From NCBI RefSeq assembly GCF_025717675.1, contig NZ_JAJIRT010000002.1, positions 62,001 through 126,000 of the forward strand: a DNA stretch of 64,000 nucleotides, given 5' to 3'. How positions within the stretch are numbered: position 1 is the first letter of the stretch; each line of letters opens with the position of its first letter. A program made the position numbers and the translations under genes. Below are positions 8,236-17,720 of this stretch, piece by piece. The stretch is from Paucibacter sp. DJ2R-2. GTDB taxonomy: Bacteria; Pseudomonadota; Gammaproteobacteria; Burkholderiales; Burkholderiaceae_C. The notes under the pieces were generated by a model that did no database searches, was not told where the DNA came from, and saw only the letters and a program-made list of their open reading frames with translations.

Positions 8236-10290
8236 TCAGTTGTCGGCGTGATACAGGCGCATCAAGGCCTGCTGGGCGCTGAGGCCATGGTCAGAAACAC
8301 GGCTGGAGCGCCCGTCCGGACCCAGCTGCCAGGCATCGAGGCTGTCATGCAGATAGGGCAGCAAGGCCTCATCGATGACCCGTTGACGCAAGCGCTCATC
8401 CAGCACCGGCCAGGCCACCTCGATGCGGCGGAACATATTGCGACTCATCCAGTCCGCGCTGGACAGGTAGAGCGCCTCGTCGCTCTCGCCGGGGCCCCAG
8501 CGGAAGTAGCAAATGCGGGTGTGTTCGAGAAAACGCCCCACCACCGAACGCACGACGATGTTGTCACTGATGCCGGGCAGGCCCGGCGGCAGCATGCAGG
8601 CGCCGCGCACGATCAGATCGATCTTCACGCCGGCTTGCGAGACCCGCAACAAGGCCTGGATCAGCTCCAGATCGGTCAAAGCATTGATCTTCAAAACCAC
8701 CCGCGCGGGCTGTCCGGCCAGCGCCGCCTGCTCGACCTGAGCCAGGTACTCCATCATGCGGCTGTGCATATTGAAGGGCGCCAGCAGCAAGCGCTTGGGC
8801 GGCTTGATCTTGCCCAGCGAAGCCAGCTGGCGAAACACTGCATCAGCATCCGAGGTCAGTTCCGGGTCGGCCGTCAGATAGCCAAGGTCGGTGTAGAAAC
8901 GGGCCGTGCGCGGGTTGTAGTTGCCGGTGGACAGATGGGCATAACGCCGGAACTTGGCGCCCTCGCGGCGCGTCACCAGCAGCAGTTTGGCATGTGTCTT
9001 GTAGCCGACGATGCCGTACACCACCTGCGCGCCCACGGCTTCCAGGCGCTCGGCCCAGTTGATGTTCGCTTCTTCGTCGAAACGCGCCTTCAGTTCCACC
9101 ACGGCCATCACTTCCTTGCCGCGCCGCGCCGCCTCGATCAGCAAGTCCATCAGCGCCGACTTGGCGCCGGTGCGATAGATCGTCTGCTTGATGGCCAGCA
9201 CATCGGGGTCCTCGACCGCCTGGCGCAGGAACTCCACCACCGGATCAAAGCTCTCGAAGGGGTGGTGCAGCAGCACATCGCCCTTGCGCAGACGGTCAAA
9301 CATGGACTTCTGGCGCGGCAGCCGGCCTTGCGGCCAGACCGGCTCATGGTCGGGAAAACGCAGCTCGGGCGCCTCCGTCTGATCAATCAGCTCGTTCAGG
9401 CGCACCAGATTAACCGGGCCGTTGACGCGGTACAAGGCCGCCACCGGCAGCGCGAACTGCTCCAGCAGGAACTGTGACAGCTCGGCCGGGCAGGTGTTGA
9501 CCACCTCCAGGCGCACGGCGCGACCGAAGTGACGCGTGGTCAGGCCAGAGCGCAAGGCATGGCGCAGATTGGCCACCTCCTCCTCATCGACTTCCAGATC
9601 GGAATCGCGGGTGACACGGAACTGCGAGAAGGCCTCGACCTTGCGGCCCGAGAACAAATCCTCCAGATGAGCGCGGATCACGCTGGTCAACAGCACAAAC
9701 ACCTGCTGCCCCTCGCTGACCGAGGCCGGCAGTTTGATCACGCGAGGCAAGACACGCGGCACCTTGACGATGGCAATGCGGTTGTCGCGGCCGAAGGCGT
9801 CCTTGCCCGAGAGGCGAGCGATGAAGTGCAGGGACTTGTTCGCCACCTGGGGGAAAGGATGGGCCGGATCCAGCCCCACCGGCACCAGCAAAGGCCTCAC
9901 CTCGCGCTCGAAGAACTTGGCCACCCACTGGCGCTGTGCCTCGTTGCGGTCGGCATGGTTGAGCACGACGATGCGCTCGGCACGCAGGGCCGGCATCACA
10001 TGGTCGTTGAAGATCGAGTACTGCTCGTCGATCAAGGCGTGGGCGGCGCGCCCGACCCGTTCGACATCGCGGTTATTGACCAGGCTCTCCGGATCGCGCG
10101 CGGCATCCAGCATGTCGGCAAAGCGAACCTCGAAGAACTCATCGAGGTTGGAGGACACGATGCAGATGTAGCGCAGCCGCTCCAGCAGCGGCACATCCGG
10201 GCGCTGCGCCTGAGCCAGCACGCGCCGGTTGAATTCAAGAATTGCCTGCTCACGATTGAGCAGCACCACGGGCGCTTGAGATACGGTCAT
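8236..10290 (-). CDS. ppk1: Polyphosphate kinase 1
   Basis: A 684-residue Ppk1 that polymerises the ATP gamma-phosphate into polyphosphate at the inner membrane. It begins with the N-domain motif LLNREQAILEFNRRVL. The PLD-like catalytic half holds YGIVGYKTHAKLLLVTRREG with the autophosphorylated histidine, then RRYAHLSTGNYNPRTARFY and IVRGACMLPPGLPGIS. Length matches the family. It is preceded on the same strand by a metallophosphoesterase gene (48-bp gap) and followed closely by sixA. It lies near ppx, which has the opposite activity. Confidence 0.95.
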   Translation of the reverse strand: MTVSQAPVVLLNREQAILEFNRRVLAQAQRPDVPLLERLRYICIVSSNLDEFFEVRFADMLDAARDPESLVNNRDVERVGRAAHALIDEQYSIFNDHVMPALRAERIVVLNHADRNEAQRQWVAKFFEREVRPLLVPVGLDPAHPFPQVANKSLHFIARLSGKDAFGRDNRIAIVKVPRVLPRVIKLPASVSEGQQVFVLLTSVIRAHLEDLFSGRKVEAFSQFRVTRDSDLEVDEEEVANLRHALRSGLTTRHFGRAVRLEVVNTCPAELSQFLLEQFALPVAALYRVNGPVNLVRLNELIDQTEAPELRFPDHEPVWPQGRLPRQKSMFDRLRKGDVLLHHPFESFDPVVEFLRQAVEDPDVLAIKQTIYRTGAKSALMDLLIEAARRGKEVMAVVELKARFDEEANINWAERLEAVGAQVVYGIVGYKTHAKLLLVTRREGAKFRRYAHLSTGNYNPRTARFYTDLGYLTADPELTSDADAVFRQLASLGKIKPPKRLLLAPFNMHSRMMEYLAQVEQAALAGQPARVVLKINALTDLELIQALLRVSQAGVKIDLIVRGACMLPPGLPGISDNIVVRSVVGRFLEHTRICYFRWGPGESDEALYLSSADWMSRNMFRRIEVAWPVLDERLRQRVIDEALLPYLHDSLDAWQLGPDGRSSRVSDHGLSAQQALMRLYHADN

Positions 10291-10337
10291 CAGACCATTT
10301 TATGGACCAAATATGACAGTTCCGACAGCCATTCGGC

Positions 10338-11234
10338 TCATGCCAGCGTGCGCCCGGCTTCCGGCGCCATGGCCGGCCGCGGCAGCGCCAAAGTGCGCCC
10401 GGCCAAAAGACTGCTGTGGGCACTCCAATCGAGGATCTCCAGCTGACCGTCGGCGTGCTCGACCAGGGCGGTCAGGCTCTCCACCCAGTCGCCGTCATTG
10501 GCGTAGAGGATGCCGTCGATCTCGCGCAGCTCGGCATGGTGGATATGGCCGCAGACGACCCCATGCACGCCGCGCTTGCGCGCCTCGCGCGCCACCGCCA
10601 CCTCAAAATCAGAAATGAAACTGACCGCCCGCTTGACCTTGAGCTTCAGGTACTTGGACAAGCTCCAGTACGGAAGACCCATGCGGGCGCGCAGGCTGTT
10701 GAGATGGCGGTTGAGTTTGAGCGTCAGCTCGTACAAGGTGTCGCCGACATGGGCCAACCACTTGGCGCACTGGATCACCCCGTCGAACAGATCCCCATGG
10801 GTGATCCAGAGCTTGCGGCCGTCGGCGGTCTCATGGACCCACTCCTTGGCGACCTCAATGCCGCCGAAGTTGTGGCCCAGGTATTTACGCGCGAATTCGT
10901 CGTGGTTGCCGGGAATGAAAATCACCCGGCAGCCCTTGCGCGCCTTGCGCAGCAGTTTCTGCACCACATCGTTGTGGGCCTGCGGCCAGTACCAGCTGCG
11001 GCGCAGCTGCCAACCGTCGATGATGTCGCCGACCAAAAACAGCTGCTCGCATTCCACTTCACGAAGGAATTCCAGCAAGGCCGCGGCCTGGCAACCCGGC
11101 GTGCCGAGGTGCAGGTCCGAGATCCAGACCGTGCGATAGCTGCGGCTGGGGAGTTCGCTCACGCTCTCGTCACTTGCTGCGGCGCTGACAGCGCTGGCCA
11201 AGGCGGCGCGTGTGATGGCGGGGTCGTGCTGCAT
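10338..11234 (-). CDS. Calcineurin-like metallophosphoesterase (UDP-2,3-diacylglucosamine diphosphatase-like)
   Basis: A 298-residue two-metal phosphoesterase. All five motifs are visible: ISDLHLG, GDIIDGWQL, GNHDEF, HGDLFD and GHIHHAEL. The W-x-L-R-R segment after GDIIDG and the helical insert resemble LpxH-like UDP-2,3-diacylglucosamine hydrolases of lipid A synthesis, but many Burkholderiales carry a second, unassigned member of this type, so the substrate is uncertain. I chose the ATG at 11234 (MQHDPAITRAAL); upstream ATGs at 11270 and 11303 are possible but approach the divergent gene. It lies immediately upstream of ppk1. Confidence 0.75.
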   Translation of the reverse strand: MQHDPAITRAALASAVSAAASDESVSELPSRSYRTVWISDLHLGTPGCQAAALLEFLREVECEQLFLVGDIIDGWQLRRSWYWPQAHNDVVQKLLRKARKGCRVIFIPGNHDEFARKYLGHNFGGIEVAKEWVHETADGRKLWITHGDLFDGVIQCAKWLAHVGDTLYELTLKLNRHLNSLRARMGLPYWSLSKYLKLKVKRAVSFISDFEVAVAREARKRGVHGVVCGHIHHAELREIDGILYANDGDWVESLTALVEHADGQLEILDWSAHSSLLAGRTLALPRPAMAPEAGRTLA

Positions 11235-11332
11235 GACCGGCAGTCTCGGTCGCAGCCATGTCGCTGCCATGGCAGGGCTGTGACGCTTGTGTGACGCAAG
11301 CAACCAGCGAGGCTGGCCTCGATAATCCCCCC

Positions 11333-12265
11333 ATGCATCTGATGATTCCCCATGCCAGCGCCCTGGGCGAGGCCTGCCAGCACAGTCTTGGCGAACTGAA
11401 CTTGCCCCATTTGAGCGAGCTGCTGGGCCGCCTGAGCCGGGACGGCGCGGCCATCGGCGACGACGAGTACAGCCTCAACACCCCGCAGGAGCTGGCCCTG
11501 GCTCAGCTGCGCGGCAGCGCCGCCGCGCCGGGCGAGTTGCCCACCGCCGCCTGGTTGGCCGACAGCCTGGGCCTGGATGCCAGCCAGGCCTGGGCACGGC
11601 TGACGCCGCTGCACCTGGCCGTGGGCAGCGACCACATCACCGCCCGCAACCCAGAAGAGCTACAGCTCAGCGAGTTCGACTCACGCGCGCTGTTCGAGGC
11701 CTTGGCCGAGCTTTGGCCCAGCGGCGAAGGCTGGGCCGCCCACTGGGTGGACACACAGTGCTGGCTGATCGGCCACGCCAGCCTGCAAGGCCTGGCCTGC
11801 GCCAGCCTGGACCGGGTGCTGGCCCGCAATGTCGCGGCCTGGATGCCCGAGGCCCGCCTGCTGCGACGCCTGCAAAACGAGATCCAGATGCTGCTGCACG
11901 AGCACGCCCTGAACGAAGCACGCGAACAACGCGGTTTGCTGCCGGTCAATTCGGTCTGGATCAGCGGCTGCGGCCGCCATGAAGGCGGCGCGCCACCGGC
12001 AGCGTTGCAAGTGGACGAGCGCCTGCGCGCGCCGCTGCTGGCCGGCGACTGGGCCGCCTGGGCCGAGGCCTGGGTGGCGCTGGACGCCGGCCCGGTGGCG
12101 CGCGGGCTGGACCTGGCCCGCGATGGACGCCCGGTCCGCCTGACCCTGTGCGGCGAACGCCTGGCGCAAAGCTATGCCTCGGTCCCCAGCAGCGCACTGC
12201 AAAGCCTGTGGCAGCGTTTGCGCCCACCGAGCGCCAACACCGCCGCCGTGCTGGGGGCTCTATGA
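11333..12265 (+). CDS. Conserved protein annotated in Burkholderiales as phosphoglycerate-mutase-like
   Basis: A 310-residue protein with MIPHASALGEACQ at the start, LTPLHLAVGSDHITARNP in the middle and LLPVNSVWISGCGRHEGG in the C-terminal half. Proteins of this type are found immediately upstream of recJ in betaproteobacteria and are often labelled cofactor-independent phosphoglycerate mutase, but I see no complete alkaline-phosphatase-type metal site, so the activity is unproven. The ATG at 11333 gives MHLMIPHAS, and its stop overlaps the recJ start (ATGA at 12262-12265), implying coupled translation. Confidence 0.6.
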   Translation: MHLMIPHASALGEACQHSLGELNLPHLSELLGRLSRDGAAIGDDEYSLNTPQELALAQLRGSAAAPGELPTAAWLADSLGLDASQAWARLTPLHLAVGSDHITARNPEELQLSEFDSRALFEALAELWPSGEGWAAHWVDTQCWLIGHASLQGLACASLDRVLARNVAAWMPEARLLRRLQNEIQMLLHEHALNEAREQRGLLPVNSVWISGCGRHEGGAPPAALQVDERLRAPLLAGDWAAWAEAWVALDAGPVARGLDLARDGRPVRLTLCGERLAQSYASVPSSALQSLWQRLRPPSANTAAVLGAL

Positions 12266-14010
12266 ACGCGCCCCGCCTGCTGAGCCGTGAAGTGCCGCCG
12301 CGCACCGCCTGGGCCCTGGAGCAAGCCGGTGTTGAGCCCCTGTTGGCCCGATTGTTTGCCTCGCGCGGTGTCAGCTCCGCCGAGGAGTTGGACGACGGCT
12401 TGGCCCGCTTGCTGCCGCCCGAAGACCTGAAAGGCATCCAAGAGGCCGCACGCCTGCTGGCCGACTGCATCGAGCAGCGCGAGCGCATCTGCCTGGTGGC
12501 CGACTACGACTGTGACGGCGCCACCGCATGCAGTGTTGCACTGCGCGGTCTGGCCCTGCTGGGCGCGGCGCCCGAGCAGCTTTGCTACGTCGTGCCCGAC
12601 CGCGCCATCCACGGTTACGGCTTGACCCCGGCCATCGTCGAGTTGGCCCTGCCTCTGCGGCCGCAACTCTTGATGACGGTGGACAACGGCATCGCCAGCA
12701 TGGCCGGCGTGGCCCATGCCAAGGCCCTGGGCCTGAAGGTGCTGGTGACCGATCACCACCTGCCGGCGCTCGTCGATGGCCAGGTCGAGCTGCCCGCGGC
12801 CGACGCCCTGGTCAACCCCAGCCAGCCCGGCTGCGCCTTTGCGAGCAAGAACCTGGCCGGCGTGGGCGTGGCCTTTTACGTGCTGCTGGCCCTGCGCAGC
12901 GAGTTGCGGCAGCGCGGCCACTATGAAAGCACCCCACAGCCCAAGCTAGACGGCCTGCTGGACCTGGTAGCCCTGGGCACGGTGGCCGACGTGGTCAAGC
13001 TGGACGCCAACAACCGCCGCCTGGTGGCGCAGGGGCTCAAGCGCATGCGCGCCGGCCGGGTGCAGCCGGGCATCGCCGCCCTGTTCACTGCCGCCGGCCG
13101 CGACTGCAGCCGTGCCAACGCTTTCGACCTGGGCTTTGCATTGGGCCCTCGCATCAATGCCGCGGGCAGGCTCTCGGACATGACTCTGGGCATTGAATGT
13201 CTGCTCAGCGATGACCCGGCGCGCGCCCTGGAACTGGCGCGCCAGCTCGACGCCATCAACCGCGAACGGCGCGAAATCGAGGCCGATATGCGCGAGCAAG
13301 CCGAGTTCAAGCTCGACGAACTGATGCAGGACCCGCGCCTCAAGGGTGAGCCCCCGGCCGCCCTGGCTCTGTTCGAGCCCGAATTCCACGAAGGCGTGGT
13401 CGGCATCATTGCCTCGCGCCTGAAGGACCGCATCCACCGGCCCACCTTTGTCTTCGCCCGCGGCGCCGACGGCCAACTCAAGGGCTCCGGCCGCTCCATC
13501 CCGGGCTTTCACCTGCGCGACGCCCTGGACCTGGTCAGCAAGCGCCACCCCGAGCTGCTCAAGAAGTTCGGCGGCCACGCCATGGCGGCGGGTTGCACCT
13601 TGGCCGACGATGGCTTTGAGCGCTTTGACGAGGCTTTGCAAGCCGTGGCGGCCGAATGGCTGGACGCCGCGGCCCTGACCCGCACCTTGCGCACGGACGG
13701 CCCGCTCGCCCCGGAGCTGTTCACCGCCGAGACGGTGCGCAGCCTGGACGCCCAGGTCTGGGGTCAGGCCTTCGAAGCGCCGCTGTTCTGTGACCGGGTG
13801 GAAGTCGTCTCGCAGCGCATCGTCGGCGAGCGCCACCTCAAGCTGCGCCTTCGCCAGGGCGGTGCCTTGCGCGATGCGATCTGGTTCAGCCATATCGAGC
13901 CGGTGCCCGAACGCGGCTTGCTCGCTTACCGCCTGAGCTTGGACGAATACCAGGGTCAGCAGCGGGTGCAGATGATCGTCGAGGCGATGACGGAAGAGGC
14001 CGGCGCCTAA
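12262..14010 (+). CDS. recJ: Single-stranded-DNA-specific exonuclease RecJ
   Basis: A 582-residue DHH/DHHA1 phosphoesterase that degrades ssDNA 5' to 3' in RecF-pathway recombination and mismatch repair. DHH-domain motifs are present: LVADYDCDGATACSV, VTDHHLP, GVGVAFYVLLALR and GTVADVVKLDANNRR. The DHHA1 domain has FGGHAMAAGCTL, and an OB-fold C-terminus follows (VEVVSQRIVGERHLKLRLRQ). The ATG at 12262 overlaps the preceding stop by 4 bp. It heads into the PHP-domain gene 9 bp downstream, so all three probably share a transcript. Confidence 0.95.
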   Translation: MNAPRLLSREVPPRTAWALEQAGVEPLLARLFASRGVSSAEELDDGLARLLPPEDLKGIQEAARLLADCIEQRERICLVADYDCDGATACSVALRGLALLGAAPEQLCYVVPDRAIHGYGLTPAIVELALPLRPQLLMTVDNGIASMAGVAHAKALGLKVLVTDHHLPALVDGQVELPAADALVNPSQPGCAFASKNLAGVGVAFYVLLALRSELRQRGHYESTPQPKLDGLLDLVALGTVADVVKLDANNRRLVAQGLKRMRAGRVQPGIAALFTAAGRDCSRANAFDLGFALGPRINAAGRLSDMTLGIECLLSDDPARALELARQLDAINRERREIEADMREQAEFKLDELMQDPRLKGEPPAALALFEPEFHEGVVGIIASRLKDRIHRPTFVFARGADGQLKGSGRSIPGFHLRDALDLVSKRHPELLKKFGGHAMAAGCTLADDGFERFDEALQAVAAEWLDAAALTRTLRTDGPLAPELFTAETVRSLDAQVWGQAFEAPLFCDRVEVVSQRIVGERHLKLRLRQGGALRDAIWFSHIEPVPERGLLAYRLSLDEYQGQQRVQMIVEAMTEEAGA

Positions 14011-14019
14011 AATGGCCCG

Positions 14020-14913
14020 GTGAATCCAAACGCCACCCGCCCCTTCGCCCTCCACCACCTCAGCAATGCCGATCTGCATTGCCACTCAAGGGTGTCCGAC
14101 GGCACCTTGCAGCCCGAGGAACTGGCCGCACGCGCCAAGGCCAATGGCGTCGAACTCTGGGCCCTAACGGACCACGACGAGGTGGGCGGCCAGCAGCGCG
14201 CCCTGGAGGCCGCCCAGGCCCAGGGCCTGGCTTACCTGACTGGGGTGGAAATCTCGGTCAGCTTCGCAGGCCGCGTGGTGCACATCGTCGGCCTGGGCTT
14301 TGACCACCGCAACGAGGCCTTGATCCAGGGCCTGCGCGCCACCCGCGGCGGCCGCGAGCCGCGCGCCCGCGAAATGGCGGCAGGCCTGGCGGCGGTGGGC
14401 ATCCAGGGCGCCTTCGAAGGTGCGCTTCAGTACGTGGGCAACCCGGAACTGATCTCGCGCACCCATTTCGCCCGCTTCCTGGTCGAGGCCGGCCATTGCA
14501 GCGACATCAGCGAGGTGTTCCGCCGCTTCCTCACCGAGGGCAAGCCCGGTTATGTCGAGCACCGCTGGGCGAGCCTGGGTGACGCCGTGCGATGGCTGCG
14601 CGAAGCCGGTGGCTTGGCCGTGATCGCCCACCCAGCGCGCTACGCCTTCACGCCGACAGAGGAGTACGCCCTGTTCACCGAGTTCATCGCCCACGGCGGC
14701 CGTGGCGTCGAGGTCGTGACTGGCAGTCACAGCGCCGCCGAGGCCGTCAAGTACACCGAAACCGCGCTGGAGTTTGGCTTGCTGGCTTCGCGCGGCTCCG
14801 ACTTTCACTCACCGGATGAAAGCCGCATCGACCTGGGCCGTCTGGACGCTCTGTCCGGGCGCTTGCAGCCGGTCTGGATGGAACTGGTCGATCGGGTTCA
14901 TCCGCCTCAGTGA
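14020..14913 (+). CDS. PHP-domain phosphoesterase (RNase AM / 3',5'-nucleoside bisphosphate phosphatase type)
   Basis: A 297-residue PHP-fold enzyme like YciV/RNase AM, which in E. coli removes 3'-phosphate from nucleoside 3',5'-bisphosphates and trims 5' ends of some RNAs. Metal ligands are visible in NADLHCHSRVSDG, ALTDHDEVGG, GVEIS, AVIAHPARY and SRGSDFHSPDE. The start is a GTG at 14020, 9 bp after the recJ stop; the nearby ATG at 14012 closes after three codons, which supports GTG. The following gene is a YciO-like protein, and this pairing resembles the yciV-yciO arrangement of E. coli. Confidence 0.85.
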   Translation: MNPNATRPFALHHLSNADLHCHSRVSDGTLQPEELAARAKANGVELWALTDHDEVGGQQRALEAAQAQGLAYLTGVEISVSFAGRVVHIVGLGFDHRNEALIQGLRATRGGREPRAREMAAGLAAVGIQGAFEGALQYVGNPELISRTHFARFLVEAGHCSDISEVFRRFLTEGKPGYVEHRWASLGDAVRWLREAGGLAVIAHPARYAFTPTEEYALFTEFIAHGGRGVEVVTGSHSAAEAVKYTETALEFGLLASRGSDFHSPDESRIDLGRLDALSGRLQPVWMELVDRVHPPQ

Positions 14914-14988
14914 AGCTGCTGCGGCGGCGCGCGTGTCTTTTTCGCACCGCTGCGCGCACGCGCACAAAAGCCAGCGCCACAATGGCCC

Positions 14989-15615
14989 ATGGCTCAGTTC
15001 TTCGAAGTCCACCCGGACAACCCCCAGCCGCGCTTCCTGAAGCAGGTGGCGCAGATCCTTCATGGCGGCGGCATCGCGGCCATCCCGACCGACTCCAGCT
15101 ACGCTCTGGTCTGCCATCTGGACGACAAGGCCGCGGCCGAAGCGCTGCGGCGCATTCGCGGCGTCGATGACAAGCACCACCTGACCCTACTCTGCCGCGA
15201 CCTCAGCGAGCTGGCCAGTTATGCCCGCGTAGACAACCGGCAGTACCGCCTGCTCAAACTGGCCACGCCCGGCCCCTTCACCTTCATCCTGGAAGCGACC
15301 AAGGAAGTGCCGCGGCGCCTGTCTCACCCTTCGCGGCGCACCATAGGCCTGCGTGTGCCCGACCACCGGGTCACCCAGGATTTGCTCGCCGTGTTCGGCC
15401 AGCCCCTGCTGGCGACCACCTTGATTGCGCCCGGCGACAGCGAGCCTCTGAACGATGCCCAAGAGATTTCCGCACGCATGGACAAGCAGCTGCAAGTCAT
15501 TCTGGACGCCGGGGCTTGCGCTCGCGAACCGACGACCATCATCGACCTGAGCCACGAAACACCGGAACTGATTCGCCAGGGCCGCGGAAATGCAGCCAGT
15601 CTGGGGCTTTTTTAA
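14989..15615 (+). CDS. YciO/Sua5/YrdC-family protein (threonylcarbamoyl-AMP synthase-like)
   Basis: A 208-residue Sua5/YrdC/YciO-domain protein, the fold that makes threonylcarbamoyl-AMP for tRNA t6A. Substrate-pocket elements are seen in AAIPTDSSYALVC, DDKHHLTLLCRDLSELASY, LLKLATPGPFTFIL and RTIGLRVPDHRV. The sequence looks closer to YciO than to TsaC, and YciO of E. coli does not fully replace TsaC, so a t6A role is uncertain. It lies 75 bp after the PHP-domain gene, matching the yciV-yciO neighbourhood. The last codons run into a T-rich stretch (15608-15614). Confidence 0.82.
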   Translation: MAQFFEVHPDNPQPRFLKQVAQILHGGGIAAIPTDSSYALVCHLDDKAAAEALRRIRGVDDKHHLTLLCRDLSELASYARVDNRQYRLLKLATPGPFTFILEATKEVPRRLSHPSRRTIGLRVPDHRVTQDLLAVFGQPLLATTLIAPGDSEPLNDAQEISARMDKQLQVILDAGACAREPTTIIDLSHETPELIRQGRGNAASLGLF

Positions 15616-15646
15616 CTTGACCACCGGAACCGCTTTGCGATGATCC

Positions 15647-15673
15647 TCAAGTCTTCAAGCAGCTTGCCGAAGA
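15647..15673 (+). promoter_or_regulatory. Candidate FliA (sigma-28) promoter of the chemoreceptor gene
   Basis: TCAAG at 15647-15651, 14 bases, then GCCGAAGA at 15666-15673. This follows the TCAAG-N14-GCCGATAA pattern of flagellar class III promoters in betaproteobacteria, differing at two bases of the -10. It lies 86 bp before the MCP start, which is a gene class usually under FliA control. Confidence 0.5.
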
Positions 15674-15758
15674 TCCACGGGTAGGCTGCGCACACAAGAA
15701 AACAGGGTGGCAGCGTCAGCCGTGGATGTTTGTTGTCATTAGGAAGAAAGCGCCCGCC

Positions 15759-17309
15759 ATGAGTCTTCTCTCAAAATTGCGTATCAGCCAGCGCTTGGGC
15801 TTGAGCTATGCCGTGCTGATCGTGTTGTTGATCATCATTGGCAGCTACGGGGCGTACAGCGCCAACCGCCTGGCCAAGGACCTCGACCGCACGGCCAATC
15901 AAAGCTTGGTCAAGATCGCCGCAGCCAATTCTCTGGAGGGCAACGTCAATGTCATTGCCCGTGCTTCGCGGGATCTGCTCCTGCTCGATGAAGCGCGCCA
16001 GATCAAGAAGCAAAAGGCGGCCATCGACGGCGCTGTGCAGGAAAGTGACAAGCAGCTGAGCAGCTTGGTCGCCACACTGGACAGCAGCGCCGAGAATGAG
16101 CTGGTCGGCAAGGTCAAGGAAGCCCAGGCCAAGTTCTTCGCCTCGGTCGAGAAGTTCCGCAAGGTGCAGCAGGACGGCAGCCCCGACGAGGCACGCGAGA
16201 GCCTGATCACCGACGTGCGCCCGGCCCAGCAGGCCTACCAGGACGGGCTCAAAGGCTTGGTCGATATGCAGTTCGAGAACGCCCACGACCTGGCGGTGGC
16301 CGGCGGTGAACTGGCCCGAAACTCGGTGCTGGTCACCGTGGTGCTGGTGATCGCCGCTGTGGTCATCGGCGGGGCTGGCGGCCTGGCCATTTCGCGCTCC
16401 ATCGTCAACCCGGTCAAGCAGGCGCAAGCCGCGGCCGATGCGATCCGCAATGGCGACCTGACCCACACATTCGGCGCGTCGGGCAGCGATGAGCTGGGCC
16501 AGATGCTCGACGTCATGCAAGGCATGCAAGAAGCGTTGTCAGGCGTCGTCAGCAGCGTCAGCGCGGCCGCTGCCGATGTGGCACAGAGCTCCAGCCAGAT
16601 TGCCAGCGGCAACAATGACCTGTCCGACCGCACGGCACGCTCGGCCTCCAGCCTGCAGACGACAGCCGCCTCGGTGGAGCAGATCGCCGCCAACCTCAGC
16701 GGTGCCAGCGAGCTGACCCGCAAGGCCGCCGGCATCGCCAGCAAGGCCCGCAATTCGGCCAGTGCTGGCGGCAAGGCCGTGGCCCAGGTGGTGGCGACAA
16801 TGGAAGAGATCAGCGCCAGCTCGCGCAAGATCGGCGACATCATCGGCGTCATCGACGGCATCGCTTTCCAAACCAACATCCTGGCACTGAATGCCGCCGT
16901 GGAAGCTGCGCGCGCCGGTGAACACGGCCGCGGCTTCGCGGTGGTGGCCTCGGAAGTGCGCGCCCTGGCTTCGCGGGCCGCCTCAGCCGCCAAAGAAATC
17001 AAGGTGCTGATCCAGGAATCCACGGTCAAGGTGGAAACCGGAACCGACCTGGTCAACAACGCCGGTGTCACCATCAGCAGCGTGGTCAACGAGGTCAACG
17101 ACATGGGTCAGCTGATCGAAGAGATCTCGCATTCCGCGCAGGAGCAAGCGACCGGCGTCGGCATTGTCAACAACGCCATGAACGAGTTGGACCGCAGCAC
17201 CCAGCAGAACGCCAGCCTGGTCAGCGAGCTCAGCCATTCCACCGAGGCGCTGACCAGCAGCTCCTCACGCCTGTTGGAAGCCGTGGGCTTCTTCCGCACC
17301 CAAGCCTGA
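15759..17309 (+). CDS. Methyl-accepting chemotaxis protein
   Basis: A 516-residue transmembrane chemoreceptor. A first membrane helix ([19 protein letters not shown]) is followed by a periplasmic four-helix ligand-binding region (about residues 40-190), a second helix ([20 protein letters not shown]) and a HAMP segment ([20 protein letters not shown]). The cytoplasmic signalling tip is fully conserved: [20 protein letters not shown] and [14 protein letters not shown]. It lacks a C-terminal NWETF-like CheR tether and ends [10 protein letters not shown], similar to many betaproteobacterial Tsr/Tar-like receptors. The ATG at 15759 follows an AGGAAG box; a FliA-like promoter lies upstream. The ligand is unknown. 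Confidence 0.93.
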   Translation: MSLLSKLRISQRLGLSYAVLIVLLIIIGSYGAYSANRLAKDLDRTANQSLVKIAAANSLEGNVNVIARASRDLLLLDEARQIKKQKAAIDGAVQESDKQLSSLVATLDSSAENELVGKVKEAQAKFFASVEKFRKVQQDGSPDEARESLITDVRPAQQAYQDGLKGLVDMQFENAHDLAVAGGELARNSVLVTVVLVIAAVVIGGAGGLAISRSIVNPVKQAQAAADAIRNGDLTHTFGASGSDELGQMLDVMQGMQEALSGVVSSVSAAAADVAQSSSQIASGNNDLSDRTARSASSLQTTAASVEQIAANLSGASELTRKAAGIASKARNSASAGGKAVAQVVATMEEISASSRKIGDIIGVIDGIAFQTNILALNAAVEAARAGEHGRGFAVVASEVRALASRAASAAKEIKVLIQESTVKVETGTDLVNNAGVTISSVVNEVNDMGQLIEEISHSAQEQATGVGIVNNAMNELDRSTQQNASLVSELSHSTEALTSSSSRLLEAVGFFRTQA

Positions 17310-17363
17310 ATTTCCAACTTTCAGCCCCTTTTTTTTGCTGACAAACCCCGACAGAGGACAGAC

Positions 17364-17714
17364 ATGACCCCTTCCAAACGACCATCAATGCGCGCCCATA
17401 TGCTGCGCGCCTCGGTAGGCCTTCTCGGTGCCCTGCTGATCGCGACCAGCGCCATGGCTTCGCCCAAGGTCCTGAAGAAGGTCCCGCCGGAGTTCCCGGC
17501 GGCTGCCACCAAGAAGAACATCAAGACCGGCTCGGTCAAGGCCAAGATGAACATCGGCCCGGACGGCAAAGTCATTGATGTGCAGATCCTGGAATCGGAA
17601 CCGCCGCGCATCTTCGACCGAGCTGTGACGGAAGCCCTCATGGAATGGCGCTTCGAAGGCAACGGCGAAAAGCAGTCCCACGAAGTCAAGCTCGTCTTCA
17701 GCAGCGAGGACTGA
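17364..17714 (+). CDS. Small secreted TonB C-terminal-domain protein
   Basis: A 116-residue protein with a signal peptide (LRASVGLLGALLIATSAMA-S) followed by a lone TonB C-terminal fold: PPEFPAAATKKNIKTGSVKA, then IGPDGKVIDVQILES and the helix RAVTEALMEWRFEG. Unlike real TonB there is no N-terminal anchor of the inner-membrane type and no proline-rich linker, so it is more likely a free periplasmic protein that mimics or modulates TonB than an energy transducer by itself. ATG 17364 follows GAGGACAG. Its stop is directly followed by the tandem hairpin repeats. Confidence 0.75.
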   Translation: MTPSKRPSMRAHMLRASVGLLGALLIATSAMASPKVLKKVPPEFPAAATKKNIKTGSVKAKMNIGPDGKVIDVQILESEPPRIFDRAVTEALMEWRFEGNGEKQSHEVKLVFSSED

Positions 17715-17720
17715 GTTCGC

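Noticed and set aside
8044-10446. Long plus-strand frames opposite sixA and ppk1
   Set aside because: They are antisense shadows of ppk1 and sixA, both of which show all family motifs.
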